A stretch of DNA of 64,000 bases from Herminiimonas arsenitoxidans (GCF_900130075.1 NZ_LT671418.1:1922001-1986000); one strand, 5' to 3'. Shown: positions 1-8,409, counted from the stretch's first letter. The notes: generated from the letters alone by a model not told the origin. A program made the numbers and translations.

Positions 1-707
1 GGATACATCATCTGGAAGGGCATTTGCTGTCACCTTTGCTGGCCAGCGAACCGCCTGAATTTCCCTTCATCGCGCTACTGGTTTCCGGCGGCCATACGCA
101 ATTGATGCGCGTTGATGGCGTCGGTCAATACACGATGCTGGGTGAAACGCTGGATGATGCGGCCGGTGAAGCATTTGATAAGTCAGCAAAATTGCTGGGC
201 CTAGGCTATCCCGGTGGGCCTGCGATTTCACGCATGGCTGAATTTGGCGATCCGACTGCTTACAAACTGCCACGCCCTATGCTGCACTCCAAGAATCTGG
301 ATTTCAGCTTTTCCGGTTTAAAGACTGCTGTGCTGACGGTAGTCAAAAATCAAACCACTAATATCTGCGAGCAAGACAAAGCCAATATCGCACGTGCCTT
401 CGTCGATGCCATCGTCGAAGTACTGACCGCAAAATGCGTCACCGCACTTAAACATACAGGCTTGAAACGCTTGGTGATCGCAGGTGGCGTAGGTGCCAAT
501 CAACAACTGCGCGCATCGTTGAATGCAGCAGCTGCCAAAAAGCACTTCAAGGTGTTTTATCCAGAGCTGGAGTTTTGCACCGATAACGGCGCGATGATTG
601 CATTCGCTGGCGCGATGCGTTTGCAGATTAATCCAGATGCAGCGAAGAAAGACTACGCTTTCAACGTCAAACCACGCTGGCCATTGGATAGCATCAGCAA
701 GATTTAA
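1..707 (+). CDS. tsaD: tRNA N6-adenosine threonylcarbamoyltransferase TsaD, 5' end outside window
   Basis: TsaD transfers the threonylcarbamoyl group to A37 of ANN-decoding tRNAs, working with TsaB, TsaC and TsaE. The reading frame is open from the first complete codon (position 3) and already shows the HHLEGH metal-binding motif at positions 6-23, so the start codon lies before the window. Downstream come SGGHTQLM, the [10 protein letters not shown] segment, the nucleotide-binding [10 protein letters not shown] and [10 protein letters not shown]. The stop at 705-707 is followed at once by the convergent plsY. The partner tsaE is in this window at 13932. The family is certain; only the N-terminal part is missing, because of the window edge. 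Confidence 0.97.
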   Translation, partial: IHHLEGHLLSPLLASEPPEFPFIALLVSGGHTQLMRVDGVGQYTMLGETLDDAAGEAFDKSAKLLGLGYPGGPAISRMAEFGDPTAYKLPRPMLHSKNLDFSFSGLKTAVLTVVKNQTTNICEQDKANIARAFVDAIVEVLTAKCVTALKHTGLKRLVIAGGVGANQQLRASLNAAAAKKHFKVFYPELEFCTDNGAMIAFAGAMRLQINPDAAKKDYAFNVKPRWPLDSISKI

Positions 708-708
708 A

Positions 709-732
709 CGGTATCCCGGACTGGCGATACCG
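709..732. terminator. Hairpin between convergent tsaD and plsY
   Basis: Arms CGGTATC (709-715) and GATACCG (726-732) form a 7-bp stem around a 10-nt loop in the 32-bp gap between two convergent stop codons. There is no T-run on either side. A bidirectional terminator role rests only on its position. Confidence 0.4.
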
Positions 733-739
733 AACTTCA

Positions 740-1345
740 CTACTTTTTCTTGCTGCCTAGTCGGCTTTCTTTGCCCGCCAACAGATTACCGATGTTCTTT
801 GCGTGTCGATAGATCAACAGCACACTCATCGCCAGCACCGCCAGCAAAATCACATCCGGTCCAAACATCAAACCATAATAGAACGGTGCGAAGATAGCCG
901 CGATCAATGCGGCCAGTGACGAGTAGCGAAATGCATACGCAATCACTACCCATGTAATCAAGGTCGCCAGACCCAGCCAGCCATTCAGCGCGAGCAATAC
1001 ACCCAGCGCAGTCGCGACACCTTTACCGCCGACGAAGCGGAAGAAAATAGGCCACAGATGGCCGAGAAAAACAGCAATCGCGACCAAGGCAACGCCATTC
1101 TCATGCACGCCATAAGCTGGGCCGAATTGTTTGACCAGCCAGACTGCGAGAAAGCCCTTCGCACCGTCGCCAAGCAACGTCAGTATTGCGGCTTTTTTAT
1201 TCCCGCTACGCAGCACATTGGTCGCACCCGGATTCTTGGAGCCGTAACTACGCGGATCGGCCAAACGGAAAAATTTGCTGACAACAACAGCAAAAGAGAT
1301 CGAACCGATCAGATAAGCACCGATGGCAAACAAAACTGTATTCAT
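740..1345 (-). CDS. plsY: Glycerol-3-phosphate acyltransferase PlsY
   Basis: PlsY is an inner-membrane enzyme that acylates glycerol-3-phosphate with acyl-phosphate, the first step of phospholipid synthesis. The 201-residue protein has the family pattern of about five hydrophobic segments. It carries the three conserved cytoplasmic motifs: GSISFA with the following [19 protein letters not shown], and [10 protein letters not shown]. The start is placed at MNTVLF (ATG complement at 1343-1345); an in-frame start nine codons upstream would only add a polar tail not typical of the family. It is convergent with tsaD, and ybaK lies upstream on the same strand after a 54-bp gap. Confidence 0.95.
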   Translation of the reverse strand: MNTVLFAIGAYLIGSISFAVVVSKFFRLADPRSYGSKNPGATNVLRSGNKKAAILTLLGDGAKGFLAVWLVKQFGPAYGVHENGVALVAIAVFLGHLWPIFFRFVGGKGVATALGVLLALNGWLGLATLITWVVIAYAFRYSSLAALIAAIFAPFYYGLMFGPDVILLAVLAMSVLLIYRHAKNIGNLLAGKESRLGSKKK

Positions 1346-1399
1346 ACCAACCTTTTTAATATTTCCCTGCACATACCGCGCTCATCACGCTCGTCGTGT

Positions 1400-1891
1400 C
1401 TATTCTGCCAATGCGCAATTGACTGCCGTCGCAGACAATTTTTCTACCAGTATATTCGGTGCTATACCGATCAGATAACCGCGCCGCCCGCCATTGATAT
1501 AAATATGATCAAGCGCAAGGATACTCTGCTCGACATAGACCGGCATCACCTTGCGCGTACCGAAAGGCGACGTGCCACCGATCAAAAAACCTGAATGCCG
1601 ATTCGCCACCTCTGGCTTGCACGGCTCTACCGACTTGCAACCGATCTGGCGCGCCAGATTCTTGGTCGAGACCTTGCAGTCGCCATGCATCAGGACGATC
1701 AGTGGCTTGGCCGCTTCGTCCTGCATCACCAGCGTTTTCACGACATGATGCTCATCTACACCCAGTTTTTGCGCAGAAACCGTGGTGCCGCCGTGTTCTT
1801 CATAATCGTAAGGATGTTCGGAAAAAACAATACCGTTACGGCGCAACCACAGTGTCGCGGGCGTTTCGGAAATATGCTCTTTTTTGGCCAT
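1400..1891 (-). CDS. ybaK: Cys-tRNA(Pro) deacylase YbaK/EbsC
   Basis: YbaK-type editing proteins hydrolyse Cys-tRNA(Pro) mischarged by prolyl-tRNA synthetase. The 163-residue protein starts at MAKKEH and shows the family core: the HVVKTLVM strand with the conserved lysine, the KNLARQIGCKSVEP segment and GGTSPFGTRKVMPVYVE. An upstream in-frame start would add MSVTR, but it runs into the promoter region of the divergent gene at 1928. Only 36 bp separate the two start codons, so their promoters must be compact or lie inside the opposite gene. Confidence 0.92.
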   Translation of the reverse strand: MAKKEHISETPATLWLRRNGIVFSEHPYDYEEHGGTTVSAQKLGVDEHHVVKTLVMQDEAAKPLIVLMHGDCKVSTKNLARQIGCKSVEPCKPEVANRHSGFLIGGTSPFGTRKVMPVYVEQSILALDHIYINGGRRGYLIGIAPNILVEKLSATAVNCALAE

Positions 1892-1927
1892 GCGTGTTAC
1901 GCTCATCTATAAAATTTGGAGCACATT

Positions 1928-2941
1928 ATGCAACAAGAACTCCGCTTTGCAACCTTCAATGTCTGCAATCTCGCATTGCCGGGCATGAAATTCTATGAAG
2001 ACCAGATTCCGTATTCTGCCGAAGAATACGATGCCAAGATTACATGGATTGCACAGCAGCTAGACCGACTTGATGCCGACGTCATCGGTTTGCAGGAGAT
2101 CTTCTCGCAAGCCACGTTAACCGACGTACTGGCCAAAACACAAAAATACCAGAATGCGCATCATATCGGTTTCGATCCGGAAGCATCAGCCGATCATCTG
2201 ACGCCTAGCGTGGCCTTGATCTCGCGCTTGCCAGTCGCAGCCGGCGCCACCACTTACACGCAACTCCCCAACCATCTAGCCATTAATCTACCTGGCGTCA
2301 GCCATCCGGTAACGCATTTCACACGCCCTATCCTGCATGCGCAAATCGAAGTCTCGCCCGAGCTGCTGGTGCATGTTTTCGTCTGCCACCTGAAATCCAA
2401 ACTGCCGGATTACCGCAACGACATCAATGACGATCATCCGGATCAAACCGGTATCGCTATCCTGCGCTCATTGATACGTCGTGGCACCGATGCACTAGGC
2501 TTACGCTACTTGCTATCCGATTTAAAAAAAGGAAAGCGCACGCCTGTCATAGTCATGGGTGACTTCAACGATGTAGCCGACGCGATCCCGACCCAAATGG
2601 TGATGGGCTTGGGCAAATATCCGCTTAACGGCGTAGATGATCGTTTGTTTGAAAGCTACCGCATCCAGTCGCGACGCGATCCGCTACGCGATGTCGGTTA
2701 TACGCATATTCATGACAGCAGCTACGAGACAATCGACCACATTCTGGTTTCGGAAGAATTTAATCCGACATCGCATGCAGCCATCGGTGAGGTAGTCGAA
2801 GTAATCTATCTGAACGATCACATGACCTTGAGACAAGCACATGAGTCAGATCATGGCTTGGTGCTGGTACGTATTCTGTTACATGATAAAACTGTCGAAT
2901 CAGCTCAATCATCCGAGCAAAACGACTTGCCGTCTGACTGA
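1928..2941 (+). CDS. Endonuclease/exonuclease/phosphatase (EEP) family protein
   Basis: A 337-residue EEP-superfamily metal-dependent phosphohydrolase. Visible motifs are the N-terminal FNVCNL strand, the metal-binding glutamate in IGLQEIF, the catalytic aspartate/asparagine pair in VMGDFNDV, and the C-terminal ESDHGLVLV containing the SDH motif. The ATG at 1928 is preceded at suitable distance by GGAG, whereas the in-frame TTG at 1916 overlaps that ribosome-binding site. No signal peptide is seen, so it is probably cytoplasmic. Nucleic acids, phosphoinositides or sphingomyelin-like substrates are all handled by this fold; the substrate cannot be read from sequence. Confidence 0.85.
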   Translation: MQQELRFATFNVCNLALPGMKFYEDQIPYSAEEYDAKITWIAQQLDRLDADVIGLQEIFSQATLTDVLAKTQKYQNAHHIGFDPEASADHLTPSVALISRLPVAAGATTYTQLPNHLAINLPGVSHPVTHFTRPILHAQIEVSPELLVHVFVCHLKSKLPDYRNDINDDHPDQTGIAILRSLIRRGTDALGLRYLLSDLKKGKRTPVIVMGDFNDVADAIPTQMVMGLGKYPLNGVDDRLFESYRIQSRRDPLRDVGYTHIHDSSYETIDHILVSEEFNPTSHAAIGEVVEVIYLNDHMTLRQAHESDHGLVLVRILLHDKTVESAQSSEQNDLPSD

Positions 2942-2942
2942 G

Positions 2943-3140
2943 TTACTTGCTGGCAGGATCAACGTTGCTTGCATCATCCGCAACATCTGCATCCGATTCA
3001 TCACCATCAACGTCAGATGGTTCTGAGCCATCGTCAGGCGTATTGCCTTTTTCCTGCTTGCGCTTCAACTTCTCTTCTTTTTTTCTTTTCTTTTCCAACT
3101 CTTTTTGACGCTTTTCGTACTGAAAATTAGGTTTAGCCAA
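2943..3140 (-). CDS. Small charge-segregated conserved protein
   Basis: A 65-residue protein with a striking layout. After MAKPNFQYEK, residues 10-31 are almost all Lys, Arg, Glu and Gln (predicted basic helix or coiled coil). From residue 33 the tail is almost all Asp, Glu, Ser and Pro. I recall similar short proteins starting MAKPN annotated as hypothetical in Burkholderiales, which supports a real gene; no function is known to me. Its stop is 2 bp from the convergent EEP gene. It could bind RNA or ribosomes through the basic half, but that is speculation. Confidence 0.7.
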   Translation of the reverse strand: MAKPNFQYEKRQKELEKKRKKEEKLKRKQEKGNTPDDGSEPSDVDGDESDADVADDASNVDPASK

Positions 3141-3387
3141 GTGGTAGCTCTTTGAGTGGATGTTCTGTTTAAGGTAGGCAGACGGTCGTAATCATTACTT
3201 CGATAACGCACCATCAATGGGACGAATGCTAGCATGCCACCGCCCTTTGCGTCTTGAAGCAGACAGAGCAAAATTGCCGTTGCAAGCTCGAAATACATCG
3301 AAATATCTGGCAAAAATAGGCAATCCAGTCCAATTACATTCTTTTAAGCAACAAAATAAACCGAGGCCGCCGACAAAATAATCCGCA

Positions 3388-4293
3388 TTAACCACGCGGG
3401 TGATGCATCTGATGCAAGCGCTTTAAGCGTTCGCGCGCCACATGTGTATAAATTTGCGTGGTGGAAATATCGGAATGTCCCAGCAATAGCTGCACTACAC
3501 GCAGATCAGCACCGTGATTCAGCAAGTGTGTGGCAAAGGCATGGCGTAAAGTATGCGGCGACAAAGGCGCATTAATCTCTGCCGCGAATGCGTGCTTCTT
3601 GATCAAAGTCCAGAACATCTGACGTGTCATGGCACCGCCACGTGCCGTCACGAATAAGGCATCGTCGATCTGGCCATTCAGAATCGCAGGACGCGCTTCT
3701 TTCAGATAACGCTCGATCCAAGCACGTGCCTCTTCGCCAAACGGGATCAGGCGCGTTTTATCGCCTTTGCCTGTCACACGCAGCACGCCCTCATTCATGC
3801 CCACCTCTATCGACTTCAGCAACACCAGTTCCGTCACGCGCAAACCGCTGGCATACATCAGCTCCAGCATCGTACGGTCGCGCAAACCCAAAGGTGTTGT
3901 CACATCGGGTGCAGCCAGCAAGGATTCCACTTGCGCCTCTGACAGCGTCTTCGGCATGCGTGGCGGCTGTTTGGCCGAGCGCATTCTCAGACAAGGGTCA
4001 TCAGTGATTTTGTTTTGACGCAGCGCCAGTTGATAAAAACGCTTGAGCACAGCCAAGCGGCGATTCGATGAAGTTGCCTTGGTCTCCGCATGTCGCGCAA
4101 AGAAATACGCATTCAGATCGTCAGCATGCGCAGCCAGCAAGGGCTTGTTACGCTCGGCTTGCAACCATACGGCGAATAAACGCAAATCGCGTCTATACGC
4201 TTCCAGCGAATTCTTGGCCAGACCGTCTTCCAGCCACAAGGTATCGCAAAACTCATCGATCTCGCCTTGGCTGCGCAATGCCTCAACGCTCAT
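3388..4293 (-). CDS. xerD: Tyrosine recombinase XerD
   Basis: XerD works with XerC at dif sites to resolve chromosome dimers at the septum with FtsK. The 301-residue length matches the family. The N-terminal core-binding domain (about residues 10-95) is followed by the catalytic domain with Arg in ASGLRVTEL, Lys in TGKGDKTRLIPF, His and Arg in SPHTLRHAFATHLL, His in LLGHSDISTTQ and the nucleophile Tyr in IYTHVARERLK. The full set of active-site residues is intact. Its ATG overlaps the TGA of ogt by 4 bp, so the two are cotranscribed. Nothing suggests a mobile-element integrase. Confidence 0.95.
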   Translation of the reverse strand: MSVEALRSQGEIDEFCDTLWLEDGLAKNSLEAYRRDLRLFAVWLQAERNKPLLAAHADDLNAYFFARHAETKATSSNRRLAVLKRFYQLALRQNKITDDPCLRMRSAKQPPRMPKTLSEAQVESLLAAPDVTTPLGLRDRTMLELMYASGLRVTELVLLKSIEVGMNEGVLRVTGKGDKTRLIPFGEEARAWIERYLKEARPAILNGQIDDALFVTARGGAMTRQMFWTLIKKHAFAAEINAPLSPHTLRHAFATHLLNHGADLRVVQLLLGHSDISTTQIYTHVARERLKRLHQMHHPRG

Positions 4294-4790
4294 CGATAAC
4301 CTTCCACCATTTCATGTGCCAATAACCAACGTTTTATGCCAACGTGGAAACTGGTTTCATCGTCGTAGTGCGAGAAGCCACCGAGACCATTCGCAGCCGT
4401 AACACGGTGGCAAGGAATCACCAAAGGATACCAATTCGCGCCGCAGGCTTGACCGACTGCACGCGGCGCTGATTGCACACGCCTGGCAATATCACCGTAA
4501 GTCAGAACTTTGCCGCGCGGAATTTCAGTAATTGCTTTCCACACTTTGTTTTGAAATGCTGTTCCTATTGGCGCCAAAGGCAGATCGAAGTGGAAGTCAG
4601 GATCGTGCAGATAACGATCGACCTGCAAGGCAGCCTTTTCCGACAATAGATCGACTGGTTCTTTTTCATCAAAGCTCGCAGGCAGATACACCAACTCGCG
4701 TACATGCTCTCCTTCCACGCGTATGCCTATTGCACCGAAGGAAGCTTCGACGATAGCGGTGAATAAAGATTGTGCAGCGTTCTGTTTCAT
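4290..4790 (-). CDS. ogt: Methylated-DNA--[protein]-cysteine S-methyltransferase Ogt
   Basis: This suicide repair enzyme removes methyl groups from O6-methylguanine and O4-methylthymine in DNA. The 166-residue form has the short N-terminal domain followed by the C-terminal domain with FQNKVWKAITEIPRGKVLTYGDIA, the arginine-finger region RAVGQACGANWYP and the acceptor cysteine in PCHRV. The start is placed at MKQNAAQ (4788-4790) because the preceding 11 in-frame codons are not family-like. It is translationally coupled to xerD (ATGA overlap). Just upstream on the same strand lie a terminator and a putative small RNA, so ogt probably has its own promoter in the short gap, or is fed by readthrough. 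Confidence 0.94.
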   Translation of the reverse strand: MKQNAAQSLFTAIVEASFGAIGIRVEGEHVRELVYLPASFDEKEPVDLLSEKAALQVDRYLHDPDFHFDLPLAPIGTAFQNKVWKAITEIPRGKVLTYGDIARRVQSAPRAVGQACGANWYPLVIPCHRVTAANGLGGFSHYDDETSFHVGIKRWLLAHEMVEGYR

Positions 4791-4840
4791 GGCGATGACT
4801 TGAATAAGAGTGCGATAGGACAAGCATAAAGCAACACAGC

Positions 4841-4875
4841 ATAAAATAAAAAAGGCGCATCTCGCGATGCGCCCT
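4841..4875 (-). terminator. Rho-independent terminator of the putative RNA
   Basis: On the minus strand GGCGCATC, loop GCGA (a GNRA tetraloop) and GATGCGCC are followed directly by TTTTTTATTTT. The stem occupies 4854-4873. An almost identical terminator occurs at 5166-5200. Confidence 0.85.
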
Positions 4876-5029
4876 CAAATACCTCTACTGTACCCCCGCT
4901 GCGTATAGCCTTGGCTATCGCCTCTTTATTGATACAGGTCTCCCCTACTAATCCGGCATCGATGCCGTGTGTGTGTATGCGCCTCTGCTACCAATTCTGT
5001 CTTGCGATAAAAGCGCCTTGCGCCGAGTG
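4845..5029 (-). ncRNA. Putative structured small RNA or leader RNA, ~185 nt
   Basis: The minus strand has a strong sigma-70 promoter (5036-5064) and, about 185 nt downstream, an intrinsic terminator (4841-4875), with no reading frame between them. The transcript would contain several self-complementary blocks. One is CGGCATCGATGCCG (4954-4967 on the + strand); another is GCGATAGCC paired with GGCTATACGC around 4902-4922. Blocks reading AGAGGCGC, AGTA, GGGGA and GGCGATAGCCAAGG occur in an order loosely like a lysine riboswitch, but the match is imperfect. No lysine gene follows; the next gene is ogt. It could be a free-standing sRNA or a terminating leader for ogt-xerD. I cannot assign a family. 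Confidence 0.55.
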
Positions 5030-5035
5030 GGACTG

Positions 5036-5064
5036 ATTATAAAAATCAATTCACGAGAAATCAA
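5036..5064 (-). promoter_or_regulatory. Strong sigma-70 promoter for the putative RNA
   Basis: On the minus strand TTGATT (5059-5064) is separated by exactly 17 nt from a perfect TATAAT (5036-5041). The predicted start is near 5029. No coding gene begins within 240 nt. Confidence 0.75.
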
Positions 5065-5165
5065 GCATTGCGCCAGACTGGATCATAGCCGAGGAAAACA
5101 GCTTGTGGCATATTTTTTTGTCTAAATGCAAACAAACGTTTCATACCCTGAATCAAGCATGTAAC

Positions 5166-5200
5166 ACAAAATAAAAAGGGCGCATCTCGCGATGCGCCCT
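5166..5200 (-). terminator. Rho-independent terminator of the tct operon
   Basis: Arms AGGGCGCATC (5177-5186) and GATGCGCCCT (5191-5200) enclose a 4-nt loop. On the minus strand they are followed by TTTTTATTTTG. The hairpin lies about 80 bp past the tctA stop and is nearly the same sequence as the terminator at 4841-4875. Confidence 0.8.
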
Positions 5201-5279
5201 TAATCTTTACACACTACTTTTTTACATTTCCACCTGCTGCTTATCTGATCGTTTAATCGCTCAGTTCAGCAGCATAGGA

Positions 5280-6782
5280 TTAGTCTTCCTTGAACGCTTC
5301 TTCGCGTTTTTTGCGCAATGCTGGCAACAGAACCACTGCCATCGCCAATACTGCAACAGCCAGCATGGTTGCGCTGATTGGACGCTGCAAGAAAACCATC
5401 GGGTCGCTGCGGGACAACAACAGTGCACGACGCAGATACTCTTCCATCATTGGGCCAATGATGAAGCCCAACAACATCGGTGCAGGTTCAGCTTCCAGCT
5501 TGGCGCAAATGTAACCAAACAAACCAAACAATGCCATCAGATAAATATCGAAATCGCTATTGTTCAAGCTGAATACGCCAATCGCGCAGAACAGCAGAAT
5601 TGCTGGGAACAAATGGTGATACGGCACAGTAATCATGCGTACCCACAAACCGATCATAGGCAGATTCAACACGATCAGGAAGAAGTTACCTATCCACATC
5701 GATGCAATCAAACCCCAGAACAGTGTTGGCTGTTCCGTCATCACAGCAGGACCTGGCTGGATACCTTGAATGATCATCGCGCCGATCATCAGCGCCATCA
5801 CCGGATTCGATGGGATACCCAAAGTCAGCATAGGAATGAAAGAAGTTTGTGCACCGGCATTGTTTGCCGATTCTGGTGCTGCCACGCCTTCAATCGCGCC
5901 CTTACCAAACTGTGCCGAATTTTTCGAAATCTTCTTCTCTAAAGAATAAGACGCGAAAGATGCCAACATCGCGCCGCCACCAGGCAAGATACCCAATGCC
6001 GAACCCAGCGCAGTACCGCGCAGGATAGGTGCAATGATGCGCTTCATATCGTCTTTGGTCAGCATCAGGCCGGAGACCTTTTTCATCACCAAAGAACGCG
6101 TTTCTTCGTTTTCCAGATTGCGAATGATTTCGCCAATACCGAACATACCCATCGCAACGATCACGAAGTTGATGCCGTCTGCCAGTTCAGGCAGATCGAA
6201 GGTATAGCGTGCTGCGCCGGAGTTCACGTCGGAACCGACCAAACCCAACAACAGACCAAGAATCACCATACCGATTGCGTTGAGCAAGGAACCGCTGGCC
6301 AACACAACCGATGCAACCAAACCCAGCACCATCAGCGAAAAATATTCCGCAGGACCGAATTTCAACGCCAGATCTGCCAGTGGAGGAGCAAACAAGGCAA
6401 GCAAGATGGTTGCAACTGTACCGGCAAAGAAGGAACCGATCGCAGCCGTTGCCAGCGCCGCCCCCGCTCGTCCCTGTCGGGCCATCTGGTAACCGTCAAT
6501 GGCCGTCACCACTGAGGATGACTCCCCGGGCAGGTTGACCAGAATTGCAGTAGTTGAGCCACCATATTGCGCACCGTAATAAATACCGGCCAACATGATC
6601 AATGCAGCAATTGGAGGCAACGCAAACGTCGCCGGCAACAACATTGCGATCGTGGCCACAGGGCCAAGACCAGGTAATACGCCGACCGCCGTACCGAGGA
6701 AAACACCGGCCAAGCAGTATGCCAAGTTCTGAAACGACATCGCTGTGTCGAATCCAAGAGCCAAATTAGCAAATAATTCCAT
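5280..6782 (-). CDS. tctA: TTT transporter large membrane subunit, TctA family
   Basis: TctA is the roughly 12-helix channel subunit of tripartite tricarboxylate transporters, driven by an ion gradient. The 500-residue protein has both inverted-repeat signature regions: GLGPVATIAMLLPATF with GESSSVVTAIDGYQMARQG in the first half, and GILPGGGAMLASFASY with APESANNAGAQTSFIPML and LGIPSNPVMALM in the second. It is the last gene of a tctC-tctB-tctA operon, 12 bp from tctB. Substrate is set by the Bug protein and is unknown. A second TctA (35848) is clearly different in sequence. Confidence 0.95.
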   Translation of the reverse strand: MELFANLALGFDTAMSFQNLAYCLAGVFLGTAVGVLPGLGPVATIAMLLPATFALPPIAALIMLAGIYYGAQYGGSTTAILVNLPGESSSVVTAIDGYQMARQGRAGAALATAAIGSFFAGTVATILLALFAPPLADLALKFGPAEYFSLMVLGLVASVVLASGSLLNAIGMVILGLLLGLVGSDVNSGAARYTFDLPELADGINFVIVAMGMFGIGEIIRNLENEETRSLVMKKVSGLMLTKDDMKRIIAPILRGTALGSALGILPGGGAMLASFASYSLEKKISKNSAQFGKGAIEGVAAPESANNAGAQTSFIPMLTLGIPSNPVMALMIGAMIIQGIQPGPAVMTEQPTLFWGLIASMWIGNFFLIVLNLPMIGLWVRMITVPYHHLFPAILLFCAIGVFSLNNSDFDIYLMALFGLFGYICAKLEAEPAPMLLGFIIGPMMEEYLRRALLLSRSDPMVFLQRPISATMLAVAVLAMAVVLLPALRKKREEAFKED

Positions 6783-6794
6783 TTGAGTACCTTT

Positions 6795-7256
6795 TTAACC
6801 GCCAAACCATGGGCCAAAAATTGCAATCGGCAAACCGAGCAATTCGACGAATACCACTACCGAGAAGACGGCCGATCCTGTGGCCAGCATAAGTGCAGGT
6901 ATCCATTTGAATTTTGAACTTGCGTAGGCGCTGAACATGATGATCGCGAATACCGCAACGACCAAACCTGCACCACGAATCAGAAAGCCGAAAAGCAAAA
7001 CACCAGCCAGAATCAGTATTGTTTCCTTGATGGCAAACTTACTGATGGCCTCACCCTCGCGGAAGAAAGAGCGAACCACGGCAGCCAATCCAATCAACGC
7101 CAGCAAGCCGCCGAGGATCGTAGGGAAATAGGCAGGGCCCATTTTGCCGGCGGTACCCATGTTGTAATCACGGCCGATGATGACCGCAGCCAATCCAATA
7201 AATAGAAAAATAATCCCAGTCCAAAAATCCTTGGGATGTCGAATAAATGATAACAA
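6795..7256 (-). CDS. tctB: TTT transporter small membrane subunit, TctB family
   Basis: A 153-residue protein with four predicted membrane segments, as usual for TctB, the small poorly conserved subunit. It begins HPKDFWTGIIFLFIGL and has the family GTAGKMGPAYFPTILG segment after helix 1. The start is TTG at 7254-7256, supported by GGGGAG five bases upstream on the minus strand; no suitable ATG is nearby. It is followed closely by tctA and preceded by a 16-bp stem-loop that separates it from tctC. Confidence 0.9.
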   Translation of the reverse strand: MLSFIRHPKDFWTGIIFLFIGLAAVIIGRDYNMGTAGKMGPAYFPTILGGLLALIGLAAVVRSFFREGEAISKFAIKETILILAGVLLFGFLIRGAGLVVAVFAIIMFSAYASSKFKWIPALMLATGSAVFSVVVFVELLGLPIAIFGPWFGG

Positions 7257-7372
7257 GATGCTCCCCTTCTCTAAAAACCAGATAGTTCAACGCTGAATAT
7301 CAAACGTCGAACGATATACATTCTGTCCTGCCGTGAATCAGTAATTGTGAAATTACTATCAAGCCATTACTC

Positions 7373-7408
7373 AAATGACGAGATGCGCCTAAGCGCATCT
7401 CGTCATTT
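7373..7408 (-). terminator. Strong intercistronic stem-loop between tctC and tctB
   Basis: AAATGACGAGATGCGC (7373-7388) and its exact complement (7393-7408) form a perfect 16-bp stem with a 4-nt loop, 24 bp after the tctC stop. There is only a short TTT tail. Such hairpins after binding-protein genes commonly stabilise or partly terminate the transcript, giving more binding protein than membrane subunits. That role is inferred. Confidence 0.7.
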
Positions 7409-7431
7409 ATTGAATTACTGCATTTTTATGA

Positions 7432-8409
7432 TCAGTCAGCGTAGACGCCAGCTTTTTTGATGATCGGTGCCCACTTGGCGATTTCCGACTTCAGATGTGT
7501 GCGCAATGCTTCTGGTGTTGCACGGTTTTCAGCAACTGGCTCTGTACCCAGATCGGCAAAACGTTGTTTAACCGTTGGATCTTTCAGTGCTACCTGCAAT
7601 GCTGCATCCAGTTTGTCGATCACTGCTTTTGGTGTGCCTTTAGGTGCATACAGACCGTGCCAAACAGCAACTTCAAAACCAGGCAAGCCAGCTTCGTTCA
7701 TTGTTGGCAGATTAGGCAAGGAAGGTACGCGTGTTTTTGTAGTTACAGCGTAAGCCTTGATTTTGCCGCCTTTGATCTGGCTGGTGGTGTTAGTAGTTTG
7801 ATCGCACATAATATCAACCTGACCGCCGAGCAAATCGTTCATTGCTGGGCCTGTACCTTTATATGGAACAGTGGTCAATTCAGTATCAATTGCGGTCATG
7901 AACAACATACCGCACAGATGCGAAGCGGAACCAACGCCAGCATTAGCGTAAGTCACTTTGTTTTTGTTAGCTTTGACGTAGGTCAGCAACTCTTTCAAGT
8001 CTTTAGCTGGGAAATCGCCGCGTGCGATCAGAGTCATAGGTACATCGGTAATCAGACCGACAGGCTCGAAATCATCAATCGCGTTGTAGCTCAATTTGCG
8101 ATACAGCGATGGTGCAGTCGATTGACCGATGTGATGCAAGAACAAGGTGTAGCCATCTGGTGCCGATTTCGCAACACGTGCTGCACCGATAGTTCCGCCT
8201 GCACCACCGACGTTTTCAACCAGAACTGTCTGCTTCAATGTATTACCCATCGACTGTGCAACCAGACGTGCAACAGTATCGGTAGGGCCGCCTGCAGCAA
8301 ACGGCACAATCATCGTGATCGGCTTGGTTGGATAAGGTGTTTGGGCGTAAGAAAATGCGCTAGCTAATACAGCAAGGCCAACAACCGACTTCAGAAGTTT
8401 ATGTTTCAT
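7432..8409 (-). CDS. tctC: Bug-family periplasmic binding protein, TctC type
   Basis: The solute-binding subunit of the TTT transporter. The 325-residue precursor has a signal peptide ending near ASAFSYAQ. Next come YPTKPITMIVPFAAGGPTD (the first ligand-binding loop), VENVGGAGGTIGAARVA, and YKGTGPAMNDLLGGQVDIM, all characteristic of Bug proteins. Members bind carboxylates such as citrate, aspartate, adipate or terephthalate; the ligand here is unknown. Its ATG follows GGAG at a normal distance. It leads the tctCBA operon, and the 387-bp upstream gap holds its control region. Confidence 0.95.
   Translation of the reverse strand: MKHKLLKSVVGLAVLASAFSYAQTPYPTKPITMIVPFAAGGPTDTVARLVAQSMGNTLKQTVLVENVGGAGGTIGAARVAKSAPDGYTLFLHHIGQSTAPSLYRKLSYNAIDDFEPVGLITDVPMTLIARGDFPAKDLKELLTYVKANKNKVTYANAGVGSASHLCGMLFMTAIDTELTTVPYKGTGPAMNDLLGGQVDIMCDQTTNTTSQIKGGKIKAYAVTTKTRVPSLPNLPTMNEAGLPGFEVAVWHGLYAPKGTPKAVIDKLDAALQVALKDPTVKQRFADLGTEPVAENRATPEALRTHLKSEIAKWAPIIKKAGVYAD

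Noticed and set aside
3388..4293. Phage or transposon integrase
   Set aside because: Sequence and length fit chromosomal XerD, it is coupled to ogt, and no other mobile-element gene is nearby.
4845..5029. Lysine riboswitch, 6S RNA or tmRNA as identity of the putative RNA
   Set aside because: Some blocks recall a lysine riboswitch but the key CCGAAG block is altered and no lysine gene follows. The ends do not pair as in 6S RNA, and no tRNA-like domain is present.
7495..8367. Plus-strand frame of 290 codons opposite tctC
   Set aside because: Translation is rich in Cys, Trp and Gln with no recognisable family and it mirrors a well-supported Bug protein.
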